From the NCBI GenBank assembly GCA_021298015.1, contig JAJTGY010000018.1, positions 1 through 64,000 on the forward strand: 64,000 nt of DNA. Direction: 5' to 3'. Shown here one piece after another: positions 18,019 through 27,665 of this stretch. The stretch is from Flammeovirgaceae bacterium. GTDB lineage: Bacteria > Bacteroidota > Bacteroidia > Cytophagales > Cyclobacteriaceae. A program made the translations under genes and the position numbers. The first letter of the stretch is position 1, and each line of letters opens with the position of its first letter. The notes beneath the pieces are model-generated. The model saw nothing but the letters and a program-made list of their open reading frames with translations, had not been told where the DNA came from and searched no databases.

Positions 18019-19068
18019 TTAAACGTTGTACAGATGGGGCACCGTTACTTCGGTAACCACAAAATTGTCTTTTTCGGTGATGATCCGGAAGGATGCCTCA
18101 TCGTGATAAATCAATTTTAGACGCTGACGTGTATTGTCCAAGCCCAGCCCCGTACCCGGTGTGTTCGGGCTGCCTAGCTTAAAACTGCCACTGTTGCGGA
18201 TGATCATACGCAGCCGATCGCCTTCAACCCGGGTTCTGATTTGAATTAAACCGCCATCGCGCAGTTGCGAAATGCCATGCTTGATCCCGTTTTCAACCAG
18301 CGTTTGAACCATCAACGTGGGCACATAAAAATCATGAGAGGCAGGGTCTATGTCAAACTCCGTGCGCAACCGCTCTTCGAACCGAATGGATTCAAGCCCC
18401 AGATAATCGGTAACAATGCGCAGTTCGTCCGAAAACTTGCTTAAACCCCGCTTTTCGGCAACCAGCGAATTGCGCAGGATGTTGGACATTTGGTTGATGG
18501 CCAGTTTGGCCTTGACCGGGTTTTCGTCTACCAGGCCGCGAATCGAGTTTAGGGCGTTGAATATGAAGTGAGGATTAATCTGAGATTTCAGATTGTTCAG
18601 TTCAATCTCTTTGAACGAGGCTTCCAGTTTTAAACTCTTGTTGTACCGCTCAAAGTAATTGTAGATAAAATACAGGGCCGCCCAGATGAAGAAGAATATG
18701 CCGTAGGTAAAGACACCTTGAAAAAAGTTTGCCGTGTTGAAAATCACCTCCGCATTATACAGGCCGGTAACCCACGATACCGGAATCCGGGCAACGTACA
18801 TGACGGCACCCATGGCCACTACGGTGGCCAACACGACCGGAATGAGTTTTCGAAGGCCAACATCCAGCCAATGAAACCGGTTGCTGGCGGAGCGGAACAA
18901 GTGCGTAATCAGCAGGCAAAGTGCGGCTTCCGCCACAAAAAAAACAACACGCCCGCCCGCAATGTGGCCATCATCCGCAGCCAAAATCGCCACCAGGGTT
19001 TGAAAGCCCGCGTAGGCAGCCCAGCCGCTGAACTGCAATGACCAGTATAAACGGGTTTTATTAACCAC
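18019..19068 (-). CDS. LytS/YehU-type sensor histidine kinase
   Basis: 349 residues. Four or more N-terminal membrane helices (to about 150) precede a His_kinase segment with the phospho-acceptor His in QINPHFIFNALN and a C-terminal ATPase with N box (LVENGIKHGI) and G box (GTGLGLDNTRQRLKLIY). There is no extracellular sensor domain, so the signal is probably within the membrane. It is paired with the LytTR regulator downstream and starts 32 nt after the TolC-like gene. Confidence 0.9.
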   Translation of the reverse strand: MVNKTRLYWSLQFSGWAAYAGFQTLVAILAADDGHIAGGRVVFFVAEAALCLLITHLFRSASNRFHWLDVGLRKLIPVVLATVVAMGAVMYVARIPVSWVTGLYNAEVIFNTANFFQGVFTYGIFFFIWAALYFIYNYFERYNKSLKLEASFKEIELNNLKSQINPHFIFNALNSIRGLVDENPVKAKLAINQMSNILRNSLVAEKRGLSKFSDELRIVTDYLGLESIRFEERLRTEFDIDPASHDFYVPTLMVQTLVENGIKHGISQLRDGGLIQIRTRVEGDRLRMIIRNSGSFKLGSPNTPGTGLGLDNTRQRLKLIYHDEASFRIITEKDNFVVTEVTVPHLYNV

Positions 19069-19100
19069 GTGTGAAAGTTAATGGTAATTCGCCTTGGCAA

Positions 19101-20528
19101 TCAAGGAGCCTGAACCAGCCCGCCCGTGAGGCGCACCAGGTTGGTCTTGGCCAATAAGGCGCTGTAGATGGCCAGGTATTTCTCCAAAGCAGCGGTCCGG
19201 TAGTTTTCCTGAACTATCCGGAGGTCAATCGCACTCAACGCCCCGTTTTTGTAGCGCTCGTTGGCCAGTTCCAGATTGAGCTCTGCGGCTTTTTGCTTCG
19301 TGTCGGCAATCACTACCAATTGCCTGCGCAGGTTGTACAAATCCAGGTTTGAGATCAAGTCAAAATCCAGTGACAAGTTCAGTTGTTCGATATTCAACTG
19401 ACCGATTTTTTCCTGAATGCGCGCCTGGTCAATCGCACGCTTTACCTGCCCGCCATTGAAGATGGTCCACCGAAGCGTAAGGTTGGCAAAGGCACCATAG
19501 GAATTACCCGTTTGGGTTTGGTACTCGGGGGCGAATCGACTTTGAATCACCGGAAAGGCCGGGTCGTCATTAACGAAGCCGACCGTGCCTTTTTCCACGG
19601 TGCCGCCCTGTGTAGGGCGAAATTGCGCATTCAAACGGTCCAAGCTTCCGGTTCCGCCAATGTTCAACAGCAGGGACGGGTACAAATTGCTCTTCTGTTG
19701 TAAAATAGCCGTGCGCAGTAACTCCTGATTGATGAACTGATTTCGGAGATTGGTGTTGCTTCGCGTCATCCGTGCCTTCAAATCATAGTAGAATAGCAAC
19801 TCATCTACGAACTCAAGAGGACTCGTGAGGGCATAGACGCGCTCAATGCTATCACTTAGCAACAGGTTGAGGCTACGAAGGGAGTTCTTGTACCGGATTT
19901 CCTGCTGCAACACGTTGGCCGAATCGGTGAGGTAGTTATTCTGTTCCTGCAGCACGTCAAAGGTAATCGCACTGCCCAGGCTCTTGCGCAGTTTCACGAA
20001 TTCATAGCGTTCTTTCGAGAACGAGAGATTGGTGCGCAAAATCTGGAGACTTTCGCGATCAAAGCAGGCCTGGTAGTAACCCAGAATGATGCTTTGAACG
20101 GTGGACTCAATAACGAACGATGCGTTGCCATAACTCAGTTGTTCAAGTTGGGCAAGCCGTTGTTTGTTCATCCTTACCCCAAATCCATCAAAGAGCGTGA
20201 ACTGAATATCCAACTGCCCGTTCAAGTTGTCTGAGATATTTCGCCCGGCAACGGCAAACGGGTTGGCCGGTTTCCGCTGCACGATGCTGTTGTTGTTGGC
20301 CAAATTCAGGTTCACCAGCGGCAGCGCACCCGCCTGACCCCACGTGTTGTTCTTGTTGGCATTTTCGACATTCAGTTTTTCGATCAGAATGTCAAAATTG
20401 TTTTTCAATCCCAGACGAACGGCATCATCCAGCGACAGCGGTTGCTGGCCCCACACCGGAGCACAGGCCAATGCCAGGCCAATCACCCGGCATGCCGGGA
20501 ATAGAAATTTCTTAGTCGATGTGAACAC
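19101..20528 (-). CDS. TolC-family outer-membrane efflux channel
   Basis: 475 residues with a signal peptide (CRVIGLALACAPVWGQQ) and the two repeated TolC halves: a first QPLSLDDAVRLGLKNNFDI helix, QFTLFDGFG, and a second LRWTIFNGGQVKRAIDQARIQ segment. It forms the trimeric outer-membrane duct for the RND pump. The start overlaps the end of the pump gene by 17 nt. It is the third gene of the efflux operon. Confidence 0.9.
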   Translation of the reverse strand: MFTSTKKFLFPACRVIGLALACAPVWGQQPLSLDDAVRLGLKNNFDILIEKLNVENANKNNTWGQAGALPLVNLNLANNNSIVQRKPANPFAVAGRNISDNLNGQLDIQFTLFDGFGVRMNKQRLAQLEQLSYGNASFVIESTVQSIILGYYQACFDRESLQILRTNLSFSKERYEFVKLRKSLGSAITFDVLQEQNNYLTDSANVLQQEIRYKNSLRSLNLLLSDSIERVYALTSPLEFVDELLFYYDLKARMTRSNTNLRNQFINQELLRTAILQQKSNLYPSLLLNIGGTGSLDRLNAQFRPTQGGTVEKGTVGFVNDDPAFPVIQSRFAPEYQTQTGNSYGAFANLTLRWTIFNGGQVKRAIDQARIQEKIGQLNIEQLNLSLDFDLISNLDLYNLRRQLVVIADTKQKAAELNLELANERYKNGALSAIDLRIVQENYRTAALEKYLAIYSALLAKTNLVRLTGGLVQAP

Positions 20529-23500
20529 GGGCTTCTTTCGAGGATAAATACGAATAGATGGCAGGGATGACGTACAGCGTCAGCAGCGTGGCAAACAACA
20601 TGCCGCCAATAACGGCCATGCCCATGGACACGCGGCTTTCGGAGCCGGCACCGAGAGCTAGTGCAATGGGCAAAATGCCCAGAATGGTAGACAGACTGGT
20701 CATTACAATCGGACGGAAACGGGATTCCGCTGCTTCGACCACCGCTTGCAAAACATTCTTTCCCTGCTCTTTGCGCTGGTTGGCAAACTCGACAATCAAA
20801 ATGCCGTTTTTGGTCACCAGGCCGATCAACATAATGATTCCAATCTGACTGAAAATATTCAGGGTCTGGTTGAAATACCACAGGGTGATCAATGCACCCG
20901 CGATGGCCAACGGCACAGTGAACATGATGATAAAAGGGTCGCGGAAACTCTCGAACTGACCTGCCAAAACCAGATAGATGATGATCAGGGCGATGAGCAA
21001 GGCCATATAAATGCTGGATGAACTCTCGGCAAACTCGCGCGAAGCGCCATCGAGGCTGGTGGTAAAGCGCTCATCCAGAACTTCATCGGCAATGCGCTGC
21101 ATTTCCTTAATCCCTTCGCCCAAAGCCACCCCTTTTGCCAACTGGGCCTGCACCTTGGCTGAAGAGTAGCGGTTGAACCGGTAGAGTTGTGGGGGGCTGC
21201 TCAATTCCTGAAACGTTACGAGGTTGTCAAGCTGAATGAGTTCGCCACGTCTGTTTTTGACATACAGCGTTTTCAAGTCGAGCGGCTCATTTCGGTCTGC
21301 CCGCTCCACCTGCCCGATGATTTGATATTGTTTGCCATCCATGATGAAATTCCCGAAGCGGGAGCCACTCAAGCCCAATTGCAAGGTTTGCGCGATATCA
21401 ATAACGTTAACGCCCAGGTTACGCGCTTTATCCCGATCGATGGTAATGTTGATTTCCGGTTTGGTGAATTTCAAATCCAGATCAACAAAGGCAAACTTGT
21501 CGCTGGCGGCTGCCTTTTGCATAAACACGGGCAATACTTCCTTGAGCTGATAAAGCTCGGCTGCCTGCACCACGAACTGCAACGGGAAGCCGCCCCTGCG
21601 GTCGCCAATGGTTTGTGCCTGTGTGGTAAACGTGCGCACACCTGTGAACTTTCTCACTTTTGCCGTTACATCATCCACGATGCCCTGTTGCGTGCGGTCG
21701 CGTTCTTCCGGTGATTTCAAAATGACACGAACAAAACCCGAGTTAACACCGGCACCCCCAAAGCCCGGGGCCGTTACGGACACCAAACCTGCGCGCTCGG
21801 GCACTTCCTCCTGAATGAAGGCGGTAAGTTCCCGCACATAGCTGTCCATATATTCAAATGTGGCACCTTCCGGGGCTTGCGCCTGTAAGCGAAACTCACT
21901 GCGATCTTCCAGTGGCGCAAGTTCAGAAGGCATCGTTGCCCCGAGCCCATAAATCAATCCCGCACTACCGAGTACGATGACAAAGGCCAGCCATCTTCGT
22001 TGCATAAAACCCTGAAGCGATAGCGAATAAGCATTGGTGAGCCAGTTGAAGAACGGCTCGGTCTTCCGGTAAAGCCAGGGTTGCTGCTCGCGCCTTTTGA
22101 GCAGGCGGGCACTCATCATGGGTGTTAGCGTGAGTGAGACAAAAGCTGAGATGGCCACCGAGCTGGCTACCACGAGGCCAAATTCGCGGAAGAGACGACC
22201 GGTGAGACCCTGGAGAAAAATCACGGGTAAGAAAACCGCGACTACGGAAACCGTGGTGGAGATCACTGCGAAATAGATTTCGGTTGAGCCACGCTTGGCG
22301 GCCTCCATAGGTTCCTCTCCTTCTTCCACTTTTACGTAAATGTTTTCGAGCACCACAATGGCATCGTCCACCACAAGGCCAATGGCTAATACAATACCCA
22401 GCAGGGTAAGTACATTGATGGTGAAACCCAGGAGATACATGACAAAAAAGGCTCCGATGAGGGATATGGGAATCGTCACAATCGGTATGACGGTGGTGCG
22501 CCAATCGCGCAGGAAGATGAAGATAATGGACAACACGAGAAAGAAGGCGATCAGAATCGTTTCCTCCACCTCGGCAATCGATGACAAAATGTACCGGGTA
22601 GAGTCGTAACTCATCTGGTAGCTTACATCCGGGGGCAGGTCGCGCTGGATCTGGTCGAGCTTTTGGTATAAGCGCTCTGCGATATCAATGTTGTTGGCTC
22701 CCGGTTGTGCCACAATGGCGAGTGCACAACCCGGAATGCCATCGCGCCTCAGAATGGTGCGGTCGTTTTCGGGGTATAACTGGGCACGTCCGATATCGGA
22801 AAACCGGACCACGTTGCCACCGTCTTCCTTAATGATCAGATTATTGAAGTCATCTTCGGTATTCAACCGGCCGAGCGTACGCACGGTCAGTTCAGTGTTG
22901 TTTCCTTCCACGCGCCCCGAGGGCAGCTCAACGTTTTCGCGGTTGACCGCTTGCAGCACGTCCGAAGGGGCCAGTTTTAAGGAGGCCAGTTTGATGGGAT
23001 CCATCCACAGGCGCATGGAGTACCTGCGCTGGCCCCAAATCTGCACGGAACTTACACCCGGAATGGTTTGAATGCGTTCTTTGAAATAGATCTCGGCAAT
23101 GCGCGATATCTCCAGCAGGTTCCGTTTGTCGCTTCGTACCGTCAAAAAGATAATGGGGCTTGAATCAGCGTCCGCTTTTTCAACCACAGGCGGGTCAACA
23201 TCCGGAGGCAGGCGGTTGAGGGCGCCTGATACCTTATCGCGAACATCGTTGGCCGCTGCTTCAATGTTAACTCCTAATTCAAACTCTACCGTTATGTTGC
23301 TGCGACCTTCGCGACTTACTGAGGTCAGTGTGCGAATGCCGGGTACACCGTTGATGGCATCCTCCAGCGGTTCGGTAATCTGCGATTCAATAACATCTGC
23401 ATTCGCGCCAATGTAGGTGGTGCTCACCGTCACCACGGGCGGGTCAACACTGGGGAATTCACGAACGCCCAAAAAGGAGAATCCGATAATGCCGAACAGC

Positions 23501-23568
23501 ACAATGACCATCGACATCACGATGGCGAGTACAGGCCGCTTAATGCTGATAATAGACAGACTTGCCAT
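20512..23568 (-). CDS. RND multidrug efflux permease (HAE1, AcrB-like)
   Basis: 1018 residues, normal for AcrB/MexB-type pumps. The N-terminal membrane helix, the porter domain (GVREFPSVDPPVVTVSTTYIGANADVIESQITEPLEDAINGVPGI) and the proton-relay Asp pair in TM4 (GLVVDDAIVVLEN) are present, as is the second membrane half (GLVTKNGILIVEFANQRKEQGK). The pump exports amphiphilic compounds using the proton gradient. The adaptor stop is 5 nt upstream. Substrate range cannot be read from sequence. Confidence 0.94.
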   Translation of the reverse strand: MASLSIISIKRPVLAIVMSMVIVLFGIIGFSFLGVREFPSVDPPVVTVSTTYIGANADVIESQITEPLEDAINGVPGIRTLTSVSREGRSNITVEFELGVNIEAAANDVRDKVSGALNRLPPDVDPPVVEKADADSSPIIFLTVRSDKRNLLEISRIAEIYFKERIQTIPGVSSVQIWGQRRYSMRLWMDPIKLASLKLAPSDVLQAVNRENVELPSGRVEGNNTELTVRTLGRLNTEDDFNNLIIKEDGGNVVRFSDIGRAQLYPENDRTILRRDGIPGCALAIVAQPGANNIDIAERLYQKLDQIQRDLPPDVSYQMSYDSTRYILSSIAEVEETILIAFFLVLSIIFIFLRDWRTTVIPIVTIPISLIGAFFVMYLLGFTINVLTLLGIVLAIGLVVDDAIVVLENIYVKVEEGEEPMEAAKRGSTEIYFAVISTTVSVVAVFLPVIFLQGLTGRLFREFGLVVASSVAISAFVSLTLTPMMSARLLKRREQQPWLYRKTEPFFNWLTNAYSLSLQGFMQRRWLAFVIVLGSAGLIYGLGATMPSELAPLEDRSEFRLQAQAPEGATFEYMDSYVRELTAFIQEEVPERAGLVSVTAPGFGGAGVNSGFVRVILKSPEERDRTQQGIVDDVTAKVRKFTGVRTFTTQAQTIGDRRGGFPLQFVVQAAELYQLKEVLPVFMQKAAASDKFAFVDLDLKFTKPEINITIDRDKARNLGVNVIDIAQTLQLGLSGSRFGNFIMDGKQYQIIGQVERADRNEPLDLKTLYVKNRRGELIQLDNLVTFQELSSPPQLYRFNRYSSAKVQAQLAKGVALGEGIKEMQRIADEVLDERFTTSLDGASREFAESSSSIYMALLIALIIIYLVLAGQFESFRDPFIIMFTVPLAIAGALITLWYFNQTLNIFSQIGIIMLIGLVTKNGILIVEFANQRKEQGKNVLQAVVEAAESRFRPIVMTSLSTILGILPIALALGAGSESRVSMGMAVIGGMLFATLLTLYVIPAIYSYLSSKEARVHID

Positions 23569-23573
23569 GTGCC

Positions 23574-24635
23574 TTACTTCATTTTGCTAATACCCACTTC
23601 CATTCCGCTGCGCAATTGCAAAATACCGGTCGTCAACACGGTATCTCCCACCTGTAGTCCACTAAGCACTTCCAGTGATTTTTCGGTGCGAATGCCTGTG
23701 GTGATGCTCACCTCCGCCACTTTACCGTTTCGGAGAACAAACACTTTCTTTCCGTCTTGTTCCGGCACCACCGCCTCGGTGGGCACCAGCAGGGCATCAT
23801 CCAATGTTTCCAGGATCAGATCAATCTTTACAAATTGTCCTGGCAAAAGACGGCCGCTAGTGTTATCCGCTACGGCCCGCAAACGCAGTGTGCGGGTTTC
23901 CAGGTCAATGCGAGGCTCTATGGCATAAACCTCACCCTCAAAGAAAGTGGTGTCGTTTTCGATCGTAAACCGGATTTTTTTTCCGGCTGTTACCTGCGTG
24001 CTATACCGGCCCGGTACCGCAAATTCGATTTTGGCGGGATTAATGTTGTATAGTGTTGCGATGACAGTGCTGGGCGAGATGTAAGATCCTTCACTTACAT
24101 ACCGGAGGCCGATGCGGCCCTCAAACGGGGCTTTGATTCTTGTTTTTTCCAACTGTGCTTCCAGCAGTTTGATATCCGCTGTGGTGGTGTTCAGGCGGTT
24201 CAGCGCGTTCTCATATTCTTCCTGGCTGATGGCATCCTTCTCCAACAGCTTGCGTTGCCGGAATTCATTGTCCTCGTTCAGCTTCCGGTTGTACTTCTGC
24301 TTCTCCAACTGCGCTCGCGTCTCCTCGTCATGAATCAGTACCAACACTTCGCCTTTCTTCACGGTCTTGCCTTCGCTGAACGTGATTGACGCTATCTTTC
24401 CCGACACTTCGCTTTTGAGCTCCAACGACTCATTGGCTTGCACCGAACCCGTGACGATTAACTTATTATCAAGCCGGGACGGCCGGACCGTGATGGCCTC
24501 AACGGCCATTTTTCCAGGCCCACGCGGGGCATCCGCGGCCGGACCCTTTTTGGACTTGAAAAGATCCAGCTTGGGAACGATCAACAAGGCGGCTATCGCC
24601 ACTACCACTCCAACTGTGATCAATGTTTTCTTCAT
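23574..24635 (-). CDS. RND efflux periplasmic adaptor (membrane fusion protein)
   Basis: 353 residues with an N-terminal signal anchor (TLITVGVVVAIAALLIVPKL), a lipoyl-like half (VSGKIASITFSEGKTVKKGEVLVLI), a coiled-coil hairpin (ETRAQLEKQKYNRKLNEDNEFRQRKLLEKDAISQEEYENALNRL), the second lipoyl half (TRIKAPFEGRIGLRYVSEGSYISPSTVI) and a beta-barrel domain. It links the inner-membrane pump to the TolC channel. It is the first gene of the operon and begins 27 nt after the end of coaE. Confidence 0.92.
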   Translation of the reverse strand: MKKTLITVGVVVAIAALLIVPKLDLFKSKKGPAADAPRGPGKMAVEAITVRPSRLDNKLIVTGSVQANESLELKSEVSGKIASITFSEGKTVKKGEVLVLIHDEETRAQLEKQKYNRKLNEDNEFRQRKLLEKDAISQEEYENALNRLNTTTADIKLLEAQLEKTRIKAPFEGRIGLRYVSEGSYISPSTVIATLYNINPAKIEFAVPGRYSTQVTAGKKIRFTIENDTTFFEGEVYAIEPRIDLETRTLRLRAVADNTSGRLLPGQFVKIDLILETLDDALLVPTEAVVPEQDGKKVFVLRNGKVAEVSITTGIRTEKSLEVLSGLQVGDTVLTTGILQLRSGMEVGISKMK

Positions 24636-24662
24636 TTTAAAACAGAATTCGGTTGATTAAAC

Positions 24663-25280
24663 TCAACTACCGGAAAATTGGTTTCGCTCACAAAACATTT
24701 CGTGCAGCGACAAAACCTGAGGGATGACCAATTGAGTCTCATCGTTATCAATCAAAAAATCCGCCCGCTTCACTTTCTCCTCTTCCGGCCATTGCCGATT
24801 AAATATGTTTCGCACCTCGTCCTCCGTGCGGTTCCGGTCACGTTGCAGCACCCGTTGAATGCGCAGCGCCTCCGGAGCCCTTACCACGATCATTCGGTCA
24901 ACGGTTTTATCCGCGCCCGCTTCGTACATCAGGGCGGCTTCTCGGATTACGTAAGGGGCTAGCTGTTGACCGGATGCCCACCGCTGGTAATCTTCGGCCA
25001 CCCGCGGATGAACCAGTTGATTCAACTTTTCCAGCCGCTCGGGACGGCTGAAAACTTCGGCCGCCAGATACGTCCGATTTAACGAACCATCTGCACCGAA
25101 TGACAAGTTTCCGAATTCTTTTTTGATCTGTTCCACCAGTATTCCGTCAGTGGTCATTAGTACTTTCGCTCGGCTATCGGCATCGTATACGGGTATGCCC
25201 AGGCAGGCAAAGATTCGGCAAACCAGGCTTTTGCCCGATCCGATCCCACCCGTAATGCCTACCTGTAGGTTTGACGCCAT
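24663..25280 (-). CDS. coaE: Dephospho-CoA kinase
   Basis: 205 residues from the ATG at 25280 (MASNLQVGITGG). The track adds 23 residues that overlap the YbbR gene and do not fit the family. The P-loop GITGGIGSGKS is at the N-terminus, with DADSRAKVL and HPRV after it. It catalyses the last step of CoA synthesis. Position after yajC and ybbR is the conserved Bacteroidota order. Confidence 0.94.
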   Translation of the reverse strand: MASNLQVGITGGIGSGKSLVCRIFACLGIPVYDADSRAKVLMTTDGILVEQIKKEFGNLSFGADGSLNRTYLAAEVFSRPERLEKLNQLVHPRVAEDYQRWASGQQLAPYVIREAALMYEAGADKTVDRMIVVRAPEALRIQRVLQRDRNRTEDEVRNIFNRQWPEEEKVKRADFLIDNDETQLVIPQVLSLHEMFCERNQFSGS

Positions 25281-25287
25281 GATGATT

Positions 25288-26217
25288 TTAAGGATTTCGC
25301 GGGAGTTGAACGGAATCGATCTGAAGCAGCCGGGCCCAGTCAGGAACACCGGTAATCTGGGGTGTAACCCACCCGGAGTTGCTCAGGCTTGCCCGAGCCT
25401 GGATCGTCTCACGCAGGTTGCGTAGCGAGGCGTTTGCGTCCATTTCAACACGGACGGCCACGCTGTCCGGAAACCCACGCACTTTTCGGTTGCCTTCGAC
25501 TGTGAGGGGCACGCGAACCTCCAGCTGCCGCACGCGACCCACCGGAAAACTCACCAACACCATGGGCGGTGATCGTTTGATGAAGTCATTGTCCGGAATT
25601 CCTACCTCAACATCTTGGCGAACCAGTTCATCCACGCGACTGCCGCGCGGAGTAACCAGGAGCACCGCTGGTAGTTTTTCAACGATGCTTTTGGGGCCTT
25701 CTACAGCAATACTGTCCGGCTCAACGGTGATTGCCCCAATGCGACCAAAGCCCTCGCGGAAACGAACAGCCGATAAGTCGGCCTGAACGGCCAATGGGCG
25801 CGTGATAGCCACATCCAGATGAATGAACAAGGTGTCGGTTACCACGGATTTGATTTCAAGAGCTCCCAACTGACCTTCCAGCACGGGCGCAAGTTGGGAC
25901 CCCAGGAGTTTTCGCACTTCCAGCGGCCGATCGAGGGGCACCACGAGCTCAGGGACTTTTAGACCGAAATGTTTACGCGATAAATCCCACCCCAGGCCGC
26001 TTACATTCAACGTTACATGCGTTGGCAATGCCTCGGCTGGCATAAACCGTTGCTGATCATAGTCAAACGTTAACGGGAAGCGGATGTTAGTTGAGTACGT
26101 CTTGTTCAACGCATTGAACAACCAAAACACCACTGCTGCCAGAAGGCACAGAAACAGCGCCTTCCAATTGGTTCGGTTAAAATGAAAAACCTTGACAATG
26201 GCCTTTAGCAAACCCAT
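25288..26217 (-). CDS. YbbR-like (CdaR-type) membrane protein
   Basis: 309 residues with one N-terminal membrane helix (ALFLCLLAAVVFWLFNALNKTY) and several YbbR-type beta domains outside the membrane (VTLNVSGLGWDLSRK; ITVEPDSIAVEGPKSIVEKLPAVL). In Firmicutes CdaR regulates the c-di-AMP cyclase CdaA; no such partner is seen here, so the function in Bacteroidota is open. It lies between yajC and coaE, 7 nt from the coaE start. Confidence 0.8.
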   Translation of the reverse strand: MGLLKAIVKVFHFNRTNWKALFLCLLAAVVFWLFNALNKTYSTNIRFPLTFDYDQQRFMPAEALPTHVTLNVSGLGWDLSRKHFGLKVPELVVPLDRPLEVRKLLGSQLAPVLEGQLGALEIKSVVTDTLFIHLDVAITRPLAVQADLSAVRFREGFGRIGAITVEPDSIAVEGPKSIVEKLPAVLLVTPRGSRVDELVRQDVEVGIPDNDFIKRSPPMVLVSFPVGRVRQLEVRVPLTVEGNRKVRGFPDSVAVRVEMDANASLRNLRETIQARASLSNSGWVTPQITGVPDWARLLQIDSVQLPRNP

Positions 26218-26250
26218 GAGGCCACCAAAGGTACAAGAATTGCAGCTCGC

Positions 26251-26562
26251 TTACGCCTTTTTGGCGGTAATAGCCTTGGTGGATTCCATCGAGATGGAAG
26301 ACTTATTGAAACGGATGCGACCGCCACGTTCTACTTCGAGTACAAACGTGTCATCTTCCATTTCGGCCACTCGCCCATGCGCCCCGCCAATCGTTACCAC
26401 CTTGTCGCCCACCTTTACCTCATCAATGAATTTCTTTTGGTCTTTCGCTTTTTTCTGCTGGGGCCGGATCATAAAGAAATAAAAAACAATGACGATCAAT
26501 ACCAGCGGGATGAATTGCATCCAATTGGATTGGGCTTGTGCCTGGAGAATAACTGCGTACAT
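26251..26562 (-). CDS. yajC: Preprotein translocase accessory subunit YajC
   Basis: 103 residues. There is one membrane helix (FIPLVLIVIVFYFFMIRPQQKKAK) followed by the YajC domain (KFIDEVKVGDKVVTIGGAHGRVAEMEDDTFVLEV). It associates with SecDF in the Sec translocon. It is separated from the DUF1573 gene by a strong hairpin terminator and probably has its own promoter. Confidence 0.93.
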   Translation of the reverse strand: MYAVILQAQAQSNWMQFIPLVLIVIVFYFFMIRPQQKKAKDQKKFIDEVKVGDKVVTIGGAHGRVAEMEDDTFVLEVERGGRIRFNKSSISMESTKAITAKKA

Positions 26563-26621
26563 GGTTCTAAAAATTAGGGCGTAAAGATATTGAGATATTC
26601 TGTTTACTGGGGATGAAAAGA

Positions 26622-26649
26622 AAAAATCCCGCTCGTAGCGGGATTTTTA
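26622..26649 (-). terminator. Rho-independent terminator after the DUF1573 gene
   Basis: The stem AAAAATCCCGCT / AGCGGGATTTTT has 12 bp with a 3-nt loop and T tracts on both flanks, so it could work in either direction. It lies 18 nt beyond the DUF1573 stop and upstream of yajC. Confidence 0.85.
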
Positions 26650-26666
26650 TATTGCCTTTGTTCGGG

Positions 26667-27215
26667 TTATTGCTTCACCGGGCCATTGTCACCCGTTGCC
26701 TTACCTACAACCATCGCCTTGAAATTCAATTGTGTTGTTTTAGGCCACGTGTTGGCCGTAACGGTGATGCTCTTGTTGTTTACGCCTGGTTTGCCGTTGC
26801 TGTCAAATTCAGCTTTGACAAAGCCGGTGCCCCCAACGGGGATTGGTTCTTTCGTCCAATCGGGTACCGTGCAACCGCACGAAGGCTGTGCACTTTGAAT
26901 GATGAGCGGTGCCTCGCCCGTATTTTTGAATTTGTAAGTATGAACTACTTTTTGCCCTTCGTTAATGGTGCCGAAGTCATGGGCGGTTGTCTCGAAGGAC
27001 AGCACAGGCAGCGGGCCCTCGGGCTTGGTTTCTGGCTGCGGTGTGGGCTGGGGTGTTTGGGCCGGGGTTGCCGGAGCCTGATTTTTGGCTTCCATCTGCG
27101 CCAGCCGTGACTCTAACTCCGCAATTTTCTTTTCCGCATCGCGGTTCTTACAGGCAGCTACCAGCACGATCAACGCCAGGGCTACCATTAATTTCGTCAT
27201 AATTTTCATCGTCAT
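26667..27215 (-). CDS. DUF1573 lipoprotein
   Basis: 182 residues from the ATG at 27215 (the track start at 27257 adds a non-signal leader). The signal peptide ends in a lipobox (LIVLVAAC), followed by a coiled segment (DAEKKIAELESRLAQMEAK), a Pro/Gln/Thr linker (PATPAQTPQPTPQPETKP) and the DUF1573 Ig-like domain with HDFGTINEGQKVVHTYKFKNTGEAPLIIQSAQPSCGCTVP. The domain is common in Bacteroidota surface or periplasmic proteins and its function is not settled. It is part of the conserved nusB-to-coaE block. Confidence 0.88.
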   Translation of the reverse strand: MTMKIMTKLMVALALIVLVAACKNRDAEKKIAELESRLAQMEAKNQAPATPAQTPQPTPQPETKPEGPLPVLSFETTAHDFGTINEGQKVVHTYKFKNTGEAPLIIQSAQPSCGCTVPDWTKEPIPVGGTGFVKAEFDSNGKPGVNNKSITVTANTWPKTTQLNFKAMVVGKATGDNGPVKQ

Positions 27216-27229
27216 ACTCGTTTCTGTTA

Positions 27230-27237
27230 CAAAATTA
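27230..27237 (-). promoter_or_regulatory. Bacteroidota -7 box (TAATTTTG) for the DUF1573 gene
   Basis: TAATTTTG on the minus strand matches TAnnTTTG and lies 14 nt upstream of the ATG at 27215. This supports that start over the track start at 27257, which would lie upstream of the promoter. Confidence 0.45.
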
Positions 27238-27274
27238 AGGTTTAGGCAGCAGCACACTACCTATTAACACATCA

Positions 27275-27595
27275 TTATAAACTCTTTTTGCCACGCAACT
27301 GTTCCAGCAGTTCATCCACGTCTTCCAACAGGCGTTGTGCCTTACCCTGGGCTTCGTTCACGATTTTTTGGCCTTGTGGGCGTGCCTTGGAATGGCCGTT
27401 TCCATTTTCGGCTACATTGCCGGCAACCAACTCGTTCAGGTAGTCTTCGAGCATCTTTTTGTATTTGTCGAGGCGGTACGAGAGCTTTTCGCGGGTTACG
27501 GAACCCTTATCGGGCGCGTATAAAATGCCCAAAATGGTGCCCACTGCGGCTCCGGCTAAAAAGGCCATGAGGGTGTTGCTGCTTTTTTTGCTCAT
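27275..27595 (-). CDS. YtxH-domain protein
   Basis: 106 residues. A glycine-rich membrane-associating segment (LMAFLAGAAVGTILGILYAPDKGSVTREKL) is followed by a charged helical region predicted to coil (RLDKYKKMLEDYLNELVAG; KAQRLLEDVDELLEQLRGKK). YtxH proteins are small general-stress envelope proteins without a defined activity. It lies between nusB and the DUF1573 gene on the same strand. Confidence 0.85.
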   Translation of the reverse strand: MSKKSSNTLMAFLAGAAVGTILGILYAPDKGSVTREKLSYRLDKYKKMLEDYLNELVAGNVAENGNGHSKARPQGQKIVNEAQGKAQRLLEDVDELLEQLRGKKSL

Positions 27596-27665
27596 ATCAG
27601 GCGAGTTAAAAATTCGAGCTCGAAAGATACAGTTTTTGGCTGAATCGCGCAGGCAGCCGTTACGG

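Noticed and set aside
21965-22504. 179-residue minus-strand ORF inside the RND pump gene
   Set aside because: It is a frame shadow of the pump gene: His/Arg/Cys-rich composition, no domain, and full overlap with a well-supported CDS.
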